A program made the position numbers and the translations under genes. 28,894 nucleotides of DNA from Anaerolineae bacterium. Its GTDB lineage: Bacteria; Chloroflexota; Anaerolineae; Aggregatilineales; Phototrophicaceae. The notes under the pieces were generated by a model that searched no databases, was not told where the DNA came from, and saw nothing but the letters and a program-made list of their open reading frames with translations. The stretch spans positions 1 through 28,894 of the forward strand of contig JANQRM010000177.1 in NCBI GenBank assembly GCA_028284565.1, given 5' to 3'. Of the stretch, positions 15,997 to 24,072 are shown one piece after another (the stretch's first letter is position 1; the number at the start of each line of letters is the position of its first letter).

Positions 15997-16023
15997 AAGA
16001 GACCACAATGAATCAGGTCTTTT
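15997..16023 (+). terminator. Terminator-like hairpin between nucleotidyltransferase and PMM/PGM genes
   Basis: AAGAGACC (15997-16004) pairs with GGTCTTTT (16016-16023) through eight pairs including one G-T, loop of 11 bases. The T-run is within the stem, so read-through into the next gene is possible. Confidence 0.5.
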
Positions 16024-16045
16024 GGTTCTAAAGTTTGGAGTCTTC

Positions 16046-17440
16046 ATGACGACTATCAATCCGAAATTGTTTAAGAAATATGATATTCGCGGAAAAGCAG
16101 AAGGGGATGATGCCTTACTGACACAGGATGTTGCTTTTGTGCTGGGACAAGCATTAGGCACATACTTCCGCAAAGTTGAGAATCTGGATCAAGTTGTGGT
16201 GGGGGGTGATAACCGACGGACTTCATTGAATTTGCAGTTTGCTGTGATGAATGGACTTAAAGAAATAGGTTGTCAAGTGATTGATATTGGCACCGTTTCA
16301 ACTCCTGTGGTGTATTGGCACGCTGTCAATCGAGGCAATATTGGTGGTGTCATGATTACGGGTAGTCACCTGACTGCACCTTTTAATGGTATGAAGATGT
16401 CAATTGGCAATCGCAATATTTATGGTGAGCAGATACAAATTATTAAAAGCTATATTGATGATAATCAGCTGATGCAAGGCGAAGGTAGCCTTGAGGTCGA
16501 TACGGAATCGCGTAGTAAATATCTGGATGATTTGAGCCAACGGATTGAAATGGCGCGCCCGCTTAAGGTGGTGATTGACCCCGGCAATGGTTCGGGCGGT
16601 CTCTTTGCGCCGGATTTATTTGAACGCTGGGGACATGAAGTGATTGGGATTTATATCGAACCTGATGGTAGTTATCCCAACCATATTCCGAATCCGCAGA
16701 GTAAGGCGAATATGAAAGACTTGGGTGCGAAAGTCCGTGAAGTTGAAGCGGATATAGGCGTTGCTTTTGATGGCGATGCTGACCGTATGGGTGCAGTTGA
16801 CGAAAATGGAGAGATGATCCAAGCAGATCGTATCCTCGCCTTACTCGCTCAAGATATGTTGAAACGCCATCCGAATGCAACGGTTGTTGGCGATGTGTTG
16901 TGTAGCCAAGTGTTATTTGATGCGATTGAAGATGCCGGCGGGCGCGCATTAATGGCGGCAAGTGGACACTCTGTTGTAAAGGATAAGATGCGAGAAGAAA
17001 ATGCACTTCTTGGCGGGGAGATGAGTGGACATATCTTCTTGGGTGAAGATTATTTTAGTTTTGATGATGGCTATTTTGCCGCGGGACGAGTCATGCAATT
17101 GCTAGCCAGTAGTGATAAGCCGTTGTCTCAATGGAACGCAGAGTTGCCGAGCTTGTATAGCACACCGGAATATCGTCCGCATTGCCCAGATGAGGATAAG
17201 CAGACAGTAATTAGTGGTATTGCCGAACAATTGGTAGACAAGGGTCAAGTTGTGGATGTCGATGGCTTGCGGATACAATTCGACAATGGTTGGGGATTGT
17301 TACGTGCGAGTAATACCGAACCTGTATTGTCCATGCGTTTTGAAGGCAAAACTGAAGTTGATGCGCTTGCTTATCGAGATATGTTCTTTAAGGCATTGCA
17401 AGCCTATCCCCAAGTTGAGCAACCAACGACTGAATCATAG
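16046..17440 (+). CDS. manB: Phosphomannomutase/phosphoglucomutase
   Basis: 464 aa from the ATG at 16046; the in-frame TTG at 16022 lacks an RBS, whereas TTGGAG sits 6 bases before this ATG. The four-domain alpha-D-phosphohexomutase signature is complete: phosphoserine loop TGSHLTAPFNGMK (S107), Mg-binding DGDADR (242-247), sugar-binding GEMSGH (324-329), and phosphate-binding RASNTEP (420-426). The KYDIRG start is typical of ManB/AlgC-type enzymes that interconvert hexose 6-phosphate and 1-phosphate. The residues after the phosphoserine (LTAP instead of the usual NPPxY) are unusual. It feeds the neighbouring nucleotidyltransferase and probably the polysaccharide operon at 26081. The next gene follows after 9 bases. 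Confidence 0.93.
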   Translation: MTTINPKLFKKYDIRGKAEGDDALLTQDVAFVLGQALGTYFRKVENLDQVVVGGDNRRTSLNLQFAVMNGLKEIGCQVIDIGTVSTPVVYWHAVNRGNIGGVMITGSHLTAPFNGMKMSIGNRNIYGEQIQIIKSYIDDNQLMQGEGSLEVDTESRSKYLDDLSQRIEMARPLKVVIDPGNGSGGLFAPDLFERWGHEVIGIYIEPDGSYPNHIPNPQSKANMKDLGAKVREVEADIGVAFDGDADRMGAVDENGEMIQADRILALLAQDMLKRHPNATVVGDVLCSQVLFDAIEDAGGRALMAASGHSVVKDKMREENALLGGEMSGHIFLGEDYFSFDDGYFAAGRVMQLLASSDKPLSQWNAELPSLYSTPEYRPHCPDEDKQTVISGIAEQLVDKGQVVDVDGLRIQFDNGWGLLRASNTEPVLSMRFEGKTEVDALAYRDMFFKALQAYPQVEQPTTES

Positions 17441-17449
17441 GAAAATCTA

Positions 17450-17989
17450 ATGCGGAATGCACTGTATATTCTGGGTGAATTGACCGATGGTGATATTGAA
17501 TGGCTAACTTCTGTTGGTAGCAAAGCTAATATATCTGCTGGAGATGACCTCATTCAAGAGGGCGAGTCGGTTGATGGATTATATATTTTGCTGGATGGCG
17601 CATTATCTGTATTGATTATCGAACAAGGTGATTTAGAGGTCGCGCGCTTAGATAAAGGTGAAATGGTGGGGGAGATGTCATTCGTTGAAGCCTCTCCTCC
17701 GTCTGCAACGGTCCGCGCAACGGTTGATAGTATTGTGTTAATGATTCCGCGAGAACGCTTAAATCATAAATTGCGCCAAGATGATGGATTCGCGGCACGG
17801 TTTTATCGCGCGATGACCTTGTTGCTCTCGCATCGTTTGCGGGTGACAACAGCCCAATTGCATGGTGGAACGTCGTCACTCGACAGCAACTTGCCTGATC
17901 CGGATGAATTGGACGCGAATGTATTGGATAATGTGTATCTTGCAGGGTCACGTTTTGAGCGTATTATGAAACGCTTACTCGAAAGCTGA
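17450..17989 (+). CDS. Cyclic-nucleotide-binding-fold protein without DNA-binding domain
   Basis: 179 aa. Residues about 8-120 form a CRP-type beta-barrel (GDDLIQEGESVDGLYILLDG, then GEMVGEMSFVEASPPSATV). In the phosphate-binding cassette the glutamate (E75) is kept, but the arginine that contacts the cyclic phosphate in CRP is replaced by proline (P84), so classical cAMP binding is doubtful. There is no helix-turn-helix; the C-terminal 60 residues are helical and unrecognised. The AGGA ribosome-binding site overlaps the PMM/PGM stop region, so translation is probably coupled. The end overlaps the convergent KARI-like gene by 15 bases. Likely a stand-alone sensor or protein-binding module. 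Confidence 0.82.
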   Translation: MRNALYILGELTDGDIEWLTSVGSKANISAGDDLIQEGESVDGLYILLDGALSVLIIEQGDLEVARLDKGEMVGEMSFVEASPPSATVRATVDSIVLMIPRERLNHKLRQDDGFAARFYRAMTLLLSHRLRVTTAQLHGGTSSLDSNLPDPDELDANVLDNVYLAGSRFERIMKRLLES

Positions 17990-18985
17990 ATCATCTATAT
18001 TCGGCGGGATGATAGCATCAATCGTGTCCTGCTCAATATCCCACAAGTCGATTCTTTCTTGCTGTTGAAGTAACTTCAGTAGGCGTGGATAGCCATCGGC
18101 ATATTCACGTGACCATTCTTTCGCAAAATCACCACTACGAATTTCGTCGAGTGTGATTTCCATGAGACGTTCTAATTTCAATTCATTGAAGCGTTCTAGG
18201 CGACTGAAGATGCCATATTGCCCAGTGAGTGAGGATAATCGTAAGGCATGAAGCAGTCCTTGTTGTCGTGCATTGTCCATATAGTCGATAAATTCACCAG
18301 AGATATATAAATCCATCATGGTGGCTTCGGCTGGGTAGCCATGTTCGAGTAAGACATGGGCGGCGGTGGTCATGATGTGATGGACGGCGGGTAGGATGGC
18401 TTGTTGAATAAATAAATCGAGGGCGACCTCTTGTTCTAGCGTGACTTCTACAGCACCTGCTTTTAATGAGCCGATGGCTTTTGTAAGGGCAAGCACTGTA
18501 TCCCACGCATGTTTAGTAGCATCCTGACCAACTCCAACGAAACTATAGAAGCCTTGCTGATTGAGATAGCGTTCACGGACCGCTAAGCCAAAGGTTCGGG
18601 GAGCAATCATCCCCACATCGACAAAGGGAGGTGGCTCGACATAACCGAAGGCGATGTTATATCCACTGGCGAAGATGAGTGTCTGTCCTTTGAGTAAGTA
18701 AGGAGATATTTGATCGATATAGACCTGTGGCATGACTTCATCGGGAATTAACAACAGTAAAATGTGGCTATGTGGGACGATTTCTTTGATATTACGAACC
18801 GTAAAGCCATCTTGCAAGGCAACCGTTTTGGTTTCGTCAGCGCGTACACCTATCTGAAGCTGGACACCGCTATCACGCAGATTTTGGGCAATGGGACGAC
18901 CTAAATTGCCATAGCCAATAATGCCCACCACTTTGTCGGATAAGTGTGTGAGGTCGCCATCTTCTTCGTGATAAATAACAGACAT
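17975..18985 (-). CDS. Ketol-acid reductoisomerase-like protein lacking catalytic residues
   Basis: 336 aa, the length of class I IlvC. The N-terminal Rossmann domain is well kept (VVGIIGYGNLGRPIAQNLRD at 19-38, dinucleotide loop VGVRADET, PDEVMPQVY, VDVGMIAPR). Aligned with short-form KARI, catalytic His107 is S107 (FASGYNIAFG instead of FAHGFNIHFG), Lys130 is R130, Asp190 is kept (D190), Glu194 is Q194, Glu226 is D225 and Glu230 is S229. Three of four magnesium ligands plus His and Lys are thus altered. The protein probably binds NAD(P)(H) but cannot run the two-metal isomerisation; it may be a reductase with another substrate or a non-catalytic homologue. No other branched-chain amino acid genes are nearby. 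It follows the GNAT gene by 12 bases, so they are probably one transcript. Confidence 0.85.
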   Translation of the reverse strand: MSVIYHEEDGDLTHLSDKVVGIIGYGNLGRPIAQNLRDSGVQLQIGVRADETKTVALQDGFTVRNIKEIVPHSHILLLLIPDEVMPQVYIDQISPYLLKGQTLIFASGYNIAFGYVEPPPFVDVGMIAPRTFGLAVRERYLNQQGFYSFVGVGQDATKHAWDTVLALTKAIGSLKAGAVEVTLEQEVALDLFIQQAILPAVHHIMTTAAHVLLEHGYPAEATMMDLYISGEFIDYMDNARQQGLLHALRLSSLTGQYGIFSRLERFNELKLERLMEITLDEIRSGDFAKEWSREYADGYPRLLKLLQQQERIDLWDIEQDTIDAIIPPNIDDSAFE

Positions 18986-18997
18986 ACGTATCCTTGA

Positions 18998-19846
18998 TTA
19001 AAGTTGTTGTTCCCAGACGCTGAGATCAAAGCCGTTGCGTCGAAATTTATAGCGTTGATAAAGCCTTTGAGAAGCATAGTTTGTTTCTTGTGTATTGACG
19101 GTGATGTTATATACCCCTCGTTTTTTGAAGCGTTGGATGAGGTCATGCAAAATCAGTCCGCCTATTTGTTGTCCTTGCATATCGGGATGCACTCCTATTC
19201 GGGCAAGATGTCCACTACCTCGATGGCGTGTACTCATCTGATACCCTACAATCATTCGGTCAAGCATGGCAACCGTGACATTTGAAGATAGACGATAGGC
19301 TTGGCGAATTTCGTCACGGGTCATTTGCCACGGAGGAGAAAATGCGGTGCGGTCGATGGTTTGAATGATGGGTAAGTCTTCGGGATTCATCACGCGGATG
19401 GTTGCGGGTGACTGTGGTGGAGCATCTATTCGGCGACTGATTCGCTGGAGCGTAATGACTTCTTCTCGATATTGAAAACCCAACGATGGTAGATAAGGTG
19501 TGAGCCATGTATGGGTGACGAGGATGGATAGGGTTGTAGAAGTCTCGGCTTGTAGTTCTTGATAGACTTGCTCCCATAACGATTGGATCACTTTGGTCAC
19601 ATTACGATCTTCCCGCACAGCCAGCAATCGTATCCAGCGTGATTGATTGAAGGGTTTGGAGAGGCTTATCATGCCGACGAGTGTATCTCCTGACCATGCC
19701 AAGCGGGTGATACTAGCTTCATGGTCGAGCCAATCCCCTGTGCGATACCAGTCCAAATGACGATGCGCCCATTGCGTATAGTGAACGAGATTTAAGGTGG
19801 GTTCACGGAATTGCCGTTCATAGGGCGTAATTGTGAGGGTCTGCAT
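18998..19846 (-). CDS. Tandem GNAT-family N-acetyltransferase
   Basis: 282 aa from the ATG at 19846, chosen because AGAGGG lies 5 to 10 bases upstream; the longer frame to 19915 would run into the loader gene ending at 19855. Two GNAT-like halves are visible. Residues about 1-140 form a degenerate copy with TRLAWSGDTLVGMISLS. Residues about 150-282 hold the canonical acetyl-CoA loop in IGVHPDMQGQQIGGLILHDL followed by NTQETNYASQRLYQRYKF. The second half is likely the active one; the first may bind substrate. It lies 8 bases after the tandem DnaC-like gene and 12 bases before the KARI-like gene, on the same strand. Substrate unknown. Confidence 0.83.
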   Translation of the reverse strand: MQTLTITPYERQFREPTLNLVHYTQWAHRHLDWYRTGDWLDHEASITRLAWSGDTLVGMISLSKPFNQSRWIRLLAVREDRNVTKVIQSLWEQVYQELQAETSTTLSILVTHTWLTPYLPSLGFQYREEVITLQRISRRIDAPPQSPATIRVMNPEDLPIIQTIDRTAFSPPWQMTRDEIRQAYRLSSNVTVAMLDRMIVGYQMSTRHRGSGHLARIGVHPDMQGQQIGGLILHDLIQRFKKRGVYNITVNTQETNYASQRLYQRYKFRRNGFDLSVWEQQL

Positions 19847-19854
19847 TCTACCCT

Positions 19855-21243
19855 CTAAGGTCGCCGGTTTTGGCGGAGTGCATAACTGGGAACGCTCAAT
19901 CCCAGAATTAAACACAGTCGGGTATCTAAAATGCGACTCAAAAGGCGTTCATTCATATCTTCTATGGGCTGGGATGTTGTGATTATTGTCGGGAGCTTGG
20001 CAACATAGCGATAATCGAGCAATTGGAAAAGTTTTTCTTTTGCCCAAGATGTTGCGCTTTCCATGCTGAAATCATCTAATATCAATAAAGGTATTGTTCG
20101 AACCATTTGCCAGCGTTGGTCAAATTGGGGTGTGTTTTTGCCGGGATTAAAGGTGTTACGTAAATAATCCATCAAATCTGGAACGGTTGAAAAAATAACC
20201 TCTGAGCCTAAATCGCGGCGATGTTGTGCGATAGCGACTGCTAGATGGGTTTTGCCTGAACCAAAGGAGCCAGATAAAACTAGCCAACCTTGTGGGTTTT
20301 GAGCATACCCCTGTGCAATTTGAAGGGCTTTGTCCAGATTACTAATTTCTTCTGGTAATAGCTTGCTGGTTGTATCAAAGTTGTCAAAGTGCATATCTCG
20401 ATAGAGTGACAAGCGTGCGAAAATGTCATCATCTTGGGATATGGTTGCTGAACGATAATCGGGTGCTTCAATTTTTACTCGCCGAATAAATTCGACATCT
20501 CCCAAGCGACTGCTAATCCTTGGGTCTAAAATTTCTATTTCAACATTTGTGGTAATGACGGTGGGTAAGCGATGACTGTAGCGATAATTAAGCAATTGGA
20601 AGAGCTTTTCTTTTGCCCATTCACTTGGATTTTCCACTCCTAAGTCATCTAAAATCAGCAAGGTAGCATTGAGAACACGTTCAAAAGTTTCATTGTATGT
20701 GGTTTCAGATTGTGGACTAAATGAACCTCTTAGATGGTCAAGTAAGTCGGGTGCGGTGATGAACAAGACCATATCACCTTGTTCTAAACGGGCATTACCT
20801 ACTGCCGCCGCCAGATGAGTTTTCCCACAACCATACGTTCCTTTTAATAATAGCCATCCATCAGGATATTTAGCATACTGCCATGCTTCTGAATATGCTT
20901 CTTCTAATGATCTACATTCTTCGAGAGAATAGCCATTTCGTTGAACATGAAAATTCTCAAAAGTCATATTCTCAAAGGCAGAGAGATTGCTCAGTTTGCG
21001 AAAGCGTTCTTGTCGTGCTTCGTCCAATTCAACTGGATTATTGGGACAGCGAAATAGCTTTCCAAAGCGCGGGTCATCAATGGGGACTTGATAGCTAATC
21101 ACCCCTTTGCCAGCACAAATGGGACAGGTTTCATCGGGATTCGCTGGGTCAAAGCACAAAATTTGGGTGATAGCGTGGTTGAGGTCAGGACTCGATGAAA
21201 TCGGCAAATTTTCCGGTGGTGTAACGTTTTCCATCTTGTTCAT
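19855..21243 (-). CDS. Double AAA+ ATPase of the DnaC/DnaI/IstB type with N-terminal zinc-finger-like segment
   Basis: 462 aa from ATG 21243, chosen for the GGGGGA just upstream; another ATG lies at 21234, and the open frame reaches 21327. Near the N-terminus CPIC...FRCPN (about residues 40-66) plus an upstream cysteine suggests a zinc ribbon. Two complete DnaC-type ATPase modules follow: P-loop GTYGCGKTHLAAAV (135 on) with LLILDDLG, and P-loop GSFGSGKTHLAVAI (325 on) with LLILDDFS. Both share WAKEKLFQLL-x-YRY...LPT-x-ITT, so they arose by internal duplication. Both Walker A lysines are kept. DnaC/DnaI proteins load the DnaB hexamer at forks. The operon position after dnaB and a dnaD-like gene strongly supports this, with a covalently linked ATPase pair as the unusual feature. 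The start overlaps the dnaD-like gene by 59 bases. Confidence 0.85.
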   Translation of the reverse strand: MNKMENVTPPENLPISSSPDLNHAITQILCFDPANPDETCPICAGKGVISYQVPIDDPRFGKLFRCPNNPVELDEARQERFRKLSNLSAFENMTFENFHVQRNGYSLEECRSLEEAYSEAWQYAKYPDGWLLLKGTYGCGKTHLAAAVGNARLEQGDMVLFITAPDLLDHLRGSFSPQSETTYNETFERVLNATLLILDDLGVENPSEWAKEKLFQLLNYRYSHRLPTVITTNVEIEILDPRISSRLGDVEFIRRVKIEAPDYRSATISQDDDIFARLSLYRDMHFDNFDTTSKLLPEEISNLDKALQIAQGYAQNPQGWLVLSGSFGSGKTHLAVAIAQHRRDLGSEVIFSTVPDLMDYLRNTFNPGKNTPQFDQRWQMVRTIPLLILDDFSMESATSWAKEKLFQLLDYRYVAKLPTIITTSQPIEDMNERLLSRILDTRLCLILGLSVPSYALRQNRRP

Positions 21244-21880
21244 CCAGTCCCCCACGGATTTCACGATGTCGTCCCTCCTGCTCCCATGTTTTGAGAATCT
21301 TGCGAATGTATGTCCAACGTCGGACATTATTTTCGACAGCTTGTTGAATGGCTTCTTCTATCCAGAAGATTGGATAATCTTGCTCGGCATCTTTAATGGC
21401 ATCGGCAATCATGGGTGTGAGTACCCCGATATTTTGCTCGTAAAGCCCATAGATATTGGGACGTTCGGGCAAAATTTCGATGCCGTCACCTTCTGGATGG
21501 GGTCGCCATTCACCCGCTTGTATTTGCTTGATTGCTGTGCGCCCACGTTCTGTATTGACAAAAATCAGTGTTTTCGATTGTTCATGTTGTTCGATTTCGA
21601 CTCTTAAGAGCGTACCCCGTGCAATGGCTTTTTGTAGCGCGTCTTGTAATATTGTTTGAGCATCTGTGTCATTGTCTGTTAGCCATGAGGTAACTGCATG
21701 TAATTCTTCATGTGTAAGGTAACGGAAATCGCCCTCTTTTTGTTGTAATGCCCAAAAGCAAAAGAGCGTCAGTTTAAGTTCAGGGAGGTTATCAATTAGA
21801 GGTAATAACTCACTGAAAAATCGTGTGGGCAGTCGTGTCCACTTGACTTGACCACCGGGAAATCCATTGAATTGGGTCAT
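21185..21880 (-). CDS. DnaD-domain replication protein
   Basis: 231 aa. The N-terminal half (about 1-120) looks like a winged-helix region (LPELKLTLFCFWALQQKEGDFRY...). Residues about 140-205, with NIYGLYEQNIGVLTPMIAD and VRRWTYIRKILKTWEQEG, match the DnaD/DnaB_2 domain of Gram-positive replication-initiation and restart proteins, which remodel DNA and help helicase loading. Its ATG overlaps the dnaB stop as TAATG, giving translational coupling, and its 3' end overlaps the DnaC-like gene. The order dnaB - dnaD-like - dnaC-like is a complete helicase-loading set. Confidence 0.85.
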   Translation of the reverse strand: MTQFNGFPGGQVKWTRLPTRFFSELLPLIDNLPELKLTLFCFWALQQKEGDFRYLTHEELHAVTSWLTDNDTDAQTILQDALQKAIARGTLLRVEIEQHEQSKTLIFVNTERGRTAIKQIQAGEWRPHPEGDGIEILPERPNIYGLYEQNIGVLTPMIADAIKDAEQDYPIFWIEEAIQQAVENNVRRWTYIRKILKTWEQEGRHREIRGGLDEQDGKRYTTGKFADFIES

Positions 21881-23244
21881 TATTCTAAATCACTCAAATC
21901 AACACGGTGCATGTTTACATCTAAAAATTTCATTACACTTTTCTCAAAATAGAGCGAGACTTTCCCTGTGGGTCCATTCCGATGCTTCGCTAGAATGACT
22001 TCACCCTGATTAGGAAATTCGGTGGTGTCTGGATTATAAACTTCATCTCGATACAAGAACATGACGGCATCCGCATCTTGCTCGATACTACCACTTTCTC
22101 TCAAATCACTAAGAAGCGGACGCTTGTCTTGGCGTTGTTCGACAGCCCGTGAGAGTTGTGCCGCTGAGAGTAATGGAATGTTTAATTCTCGTGCGAGTTC
22201 TTTTAGACTCCGGCTGATATAACTAATCTCTTGAACGCGATTGCTCTCCATTCCTTTGCCCCCACCATTCATCAATTGGAGGTAGTCGATAATCAAAAGA
22301 TCGAGACCATGTTCATGTGCTAGCCGACGGGCTTTGGTGCGAACTTCAATTGGGCTGAGTGCAGGGGTGTCATCAATGTAGAGTTGTAAATTCGCTAAAC
22401 GTCCGACAGCTTCGGTAAAGCGTGTGTTTTCTTGGGGTGTCAAATTAGCGAGCCGAAGTTTTTGCATATTGATGCCCGTTTCCATGGCAATCAAGCGTTG
22501 CACCATCTGCTCTACACCCATTTCCATCGTGAAGAGGGCAACTCGTCCACCTAGTCGGGCTATATTTAAGGCAATCGTCAGCAGGAAGCTTGTTTTTCCC
22601 ATGCCGGGACGACCTGCAAAGATAAGCAAATCCGACTTCTGGAAACCGCCGAGTAATTCATCTAACGCTCGAAAACCGGTAGGAATACCAAGTGTCTGGC
22701 CACGCTCTTGGAGTAGGATTTCCATGCGATCGTAATATTCACTCAGCGCATCCCAAAGAGGGACAAATTCACGTTTGAGTTGACTATCGCTCACCGCAAA
22801 GATTTTAGATTCTGCCTCTTCGATGACGGTATCGACGGTTTTTTCTTCGTCTAAAGCTAACTGCCGAATTTCATCGGATGCTTCCATCAGACGACGACGG
22901 ATCGCCGCACGTTCTACCAAACGACCATAAACTTCCGCATGCACCGCCGTGGGTGTATTGTTAATAAGATGTGTAAGATAGGCTTGTCCACCAATCTCAT
23001 CTAGGCGATTCATATCCCGTAGTTCTTGGGAAATGGTCAGGTAGTCAATGGGTTCTCCCCTTAGATTGAGCCTTTGTAGAGCTTCCCAGATATAGCTATG
23101 GCGAAGCAGGAAGAAATCTTCGGCTTTGAGGAAGCTAGCAATATTCAAAAAGGCGGAAGGATTCACCAATATTGCGCCAAGAGTCGCTTCTTCTGCTTCT
23201 TGGCTATAGGGTGCCCTGGAACTCAATATGTTTGGCGGATTCAT
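21880..23244 (-). CDS. dnaB: Replicative DNA helicase DnaB
   Basis: 454 aa, full length. The N-terminal helical domain (PYSQEAEEATLGAIL...) is followed by a linker and the RecA-type motor with Walker A GRPGMGKTSF (211-220), FTMEMG, and Walker B LLIIDYLQLM (316-325). AQLSRAVEQR and SDLRESGSIEQDADAVMFLYR come near the C-terminus. It unwinds DNA ahead of the replication fork as a hexameric ring. No intein interrupts it. It is the first gene of the dnaB - dnaD-like - double DnaC-like group, downstream of the BFN-family gene, with an inverted repeat (23273-23300) between. RBS weak. Confidence 0.96.
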   Translation of the reverse strand: MNPPNILSSRAPYSQEAEEATLGAILVNPSAFLNIASFLKAEDFFLLRHSYIWEALQRLNLRGEPIDYLTISQELRDMNRLDEIGGQAYLTHLINNTPTAVHAEVYGRLVERAAIRRRLMEASDEIRQLALDEEKTVDTVIEEAESKIFAVSDSQLKREFVPLWDALSEYYDRMEILLQERGQTLGIPTGFRALDELLGGFQKSDLLIFAGRPGMGKTSFLLTIALNIARLGGRVALFTMEMGVEQMVQRLIAMETGINMQKLRLANLTPQENTRFTEAVGRLANLQLYIDDTPALSPIEVRTKARRLAHEHGLDLLIIDYLQLMNGGGKGMESNRVQEISYISRSLKELARELNIPLLSAAQLSRAVEQRQDKRPLLSDLRESGSIEQDADAVMFLYRDEVYNPDTTEFPNQGEVILAKHRNGPTGKVSLYFEKSVMKFLDVNMHRVDLSDLE

Positions 23245-23272
23245 GCTCTGGTTTTCAGATTAGAGAATCAAT

Positions 23273-23300
23273 AATCGGGTCAACGGCTGTCAACCCGATT
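23273..23300 (-). terminator. Inverted repeat between the BFN-family gene and dnaB
   Basis: AATCGGGT (23273-23280) and ACCCGATT (23293-23300) are perfect complements around a 12-base loop, downstream of the BFN gene and 29 bases before the dnaB ATG. It is followed on the minus strand by ATTGATT rather than a clear T-run, so it may be a weak terminator or a regulatory site for dnaB. Confidence 0.45.
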
Positions 23301-23355
23301 GTAGCAGTTTACAGATGGTCGTGCGATGCCAACCCTGTGTGAATTGGGTTAGACT

Positions 23356-23904
23356 TTACTCATCATCATCTAAATCATCGAGATCAAGTGAATTTACGAA
23401 ATCCGCAAAGGCACTCAACTTGCTTTCATCTACCTGTTCCGGCATGGTGTCGATATTATTTTCGATAAATCTGCCACCGAGCAACTCATCTTCGATGTCT
23501 TCCTCTGGAACAATTCCTGCTTTGAGCATCACGGATTCATCGACAAAAATCGGTGCATTGAGGCGAACCGCAATTGCAATGGCATCGCTAGACCGCGCAT
23601 CAATTTCGAGCGTTTTGTCGTTAATTTCAAGAACTAGACGCGCATAAAAGATGTCTTTACTGCTGAGGTTGCTGATTAGAATATGTTTGAGGAAGCCACC
23701 CATCTCGTCAATGACGGTCTTTAACAAGTCATGTGTAAGTGGACGCTCACGTTCTTCATTTCGTAATTCAACAGTAATTGCTTCGGCTTCAAACGAACCG
23801 ATCCATATGGCAAGATACCGTTCTTCATACCGTTCTTTTAACACCACCAGACGATGGGGTGACATTAAGCTAACTTGGACGCGATCTACAACCACTTCAA
23901 TCAT
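23356..23904 (-). CDS. Bifunctional nuclease (BFN/DUF151) family protein
   Basis: 182 aa. Residues 1-135 match the BFN/DUF151 family: LVVLKERYEERYLAIWIGSFEAEAI, then RPLTHDLL, DIFYARL and the diagnostic DARSSDAIAIAVRLNAPIFV. Plant members have reported nuclease activity; most bacterial members are uncharacterised. The C-terminal 45 residues are acidic and end in LDLDDLDDDE, probably disordered. Upstream, TATAAT is at 23948-23953 on this strand. It stands just ahead of dnaB, but the inverted repeat between them may separate the transcripts. Confidence 0.88.
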   Translation of the reverse strand: MIEVVVDRVQVSLMSPHRLVVLKERYEERYLAIWIGSFEAEAITVELRNEERERPLTHDLLKTVIDEMGGFLKHILISNLSSKDIFYARLVLEINDKTLEIDARSSDAIAIAVRLNAPIFVDESVMLKAGIVPEEDIEDELLGGRFIENNIDTMPEQVDESKLSAFADFVNSLDLDDLDDDE

Positions 23905-23947
23905 GCGTGTTTACTTTACTCTTCATTGTCAACAGTTGTATCAATTG

Positions 23948-23975
23948 ATTATACATCGGAGTTCTAACTCAGCAA
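23948..23975 (-). promoter_or_regulatory. Candidate promoter for the BFN-family gene
   Basis: On the minus strand a perfect TATAAT (plus 23948-23953) with TTGCTG 16 bases upstream; leader about 40 bases to the ATG at 23904. Confidence 0.4.
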
Positions 23976-24042
23976 CATAAAGCTCATCAAAGACTCAGAT
24001 GTATCGTACCATAAATTTATACCATTTGGTTGAATACTCAGA

Positions 24043-24072
24043 TGAGCGCAAGTCTACTTGAACTCCCGACCT
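24043..24072 (-). repeat. Degenerate copy of the tRNA-Val 3' end (att-like direct repeat)
   Basis: This 30-base segment aligns without gaps to 24438-24467, the 3' part of tRNA-Val (variable loop to discriminator base), with 24 identities. The variable loop, 5' T-stem and T-loop (17 bases, 24056-24072) are identical, and the acceptor strand plus discriminator matches at 7 of 8 positions (one transition). Only the five 3' T-stem bases differ throughout. Same orientation, offset 395 bases. The last codons of the 24054 gene are read from it. Such a displaced tRNA 3' end is what tyrosine-recombinase integration at a tRNA gene leaves behind. Confidence 0.7.

Noticed and set aside
16563..17006. Long antisense open frame inside the PMM/PGM gene
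   Set aside because: It is a shadow of a strongly conserved gene in another frame, low-complexity and without family resemblance; the same applies to the other antisense frames, such as 11171-11500 and 15760-16173.
21244..21327. Extension of the double DnaC-like protein into the dnaD-like gene
   Set aside because: It deepens the overlap to 143 bases; ATG 21243 has a purine-rich RBS and keeps the whole cysteine cluster.
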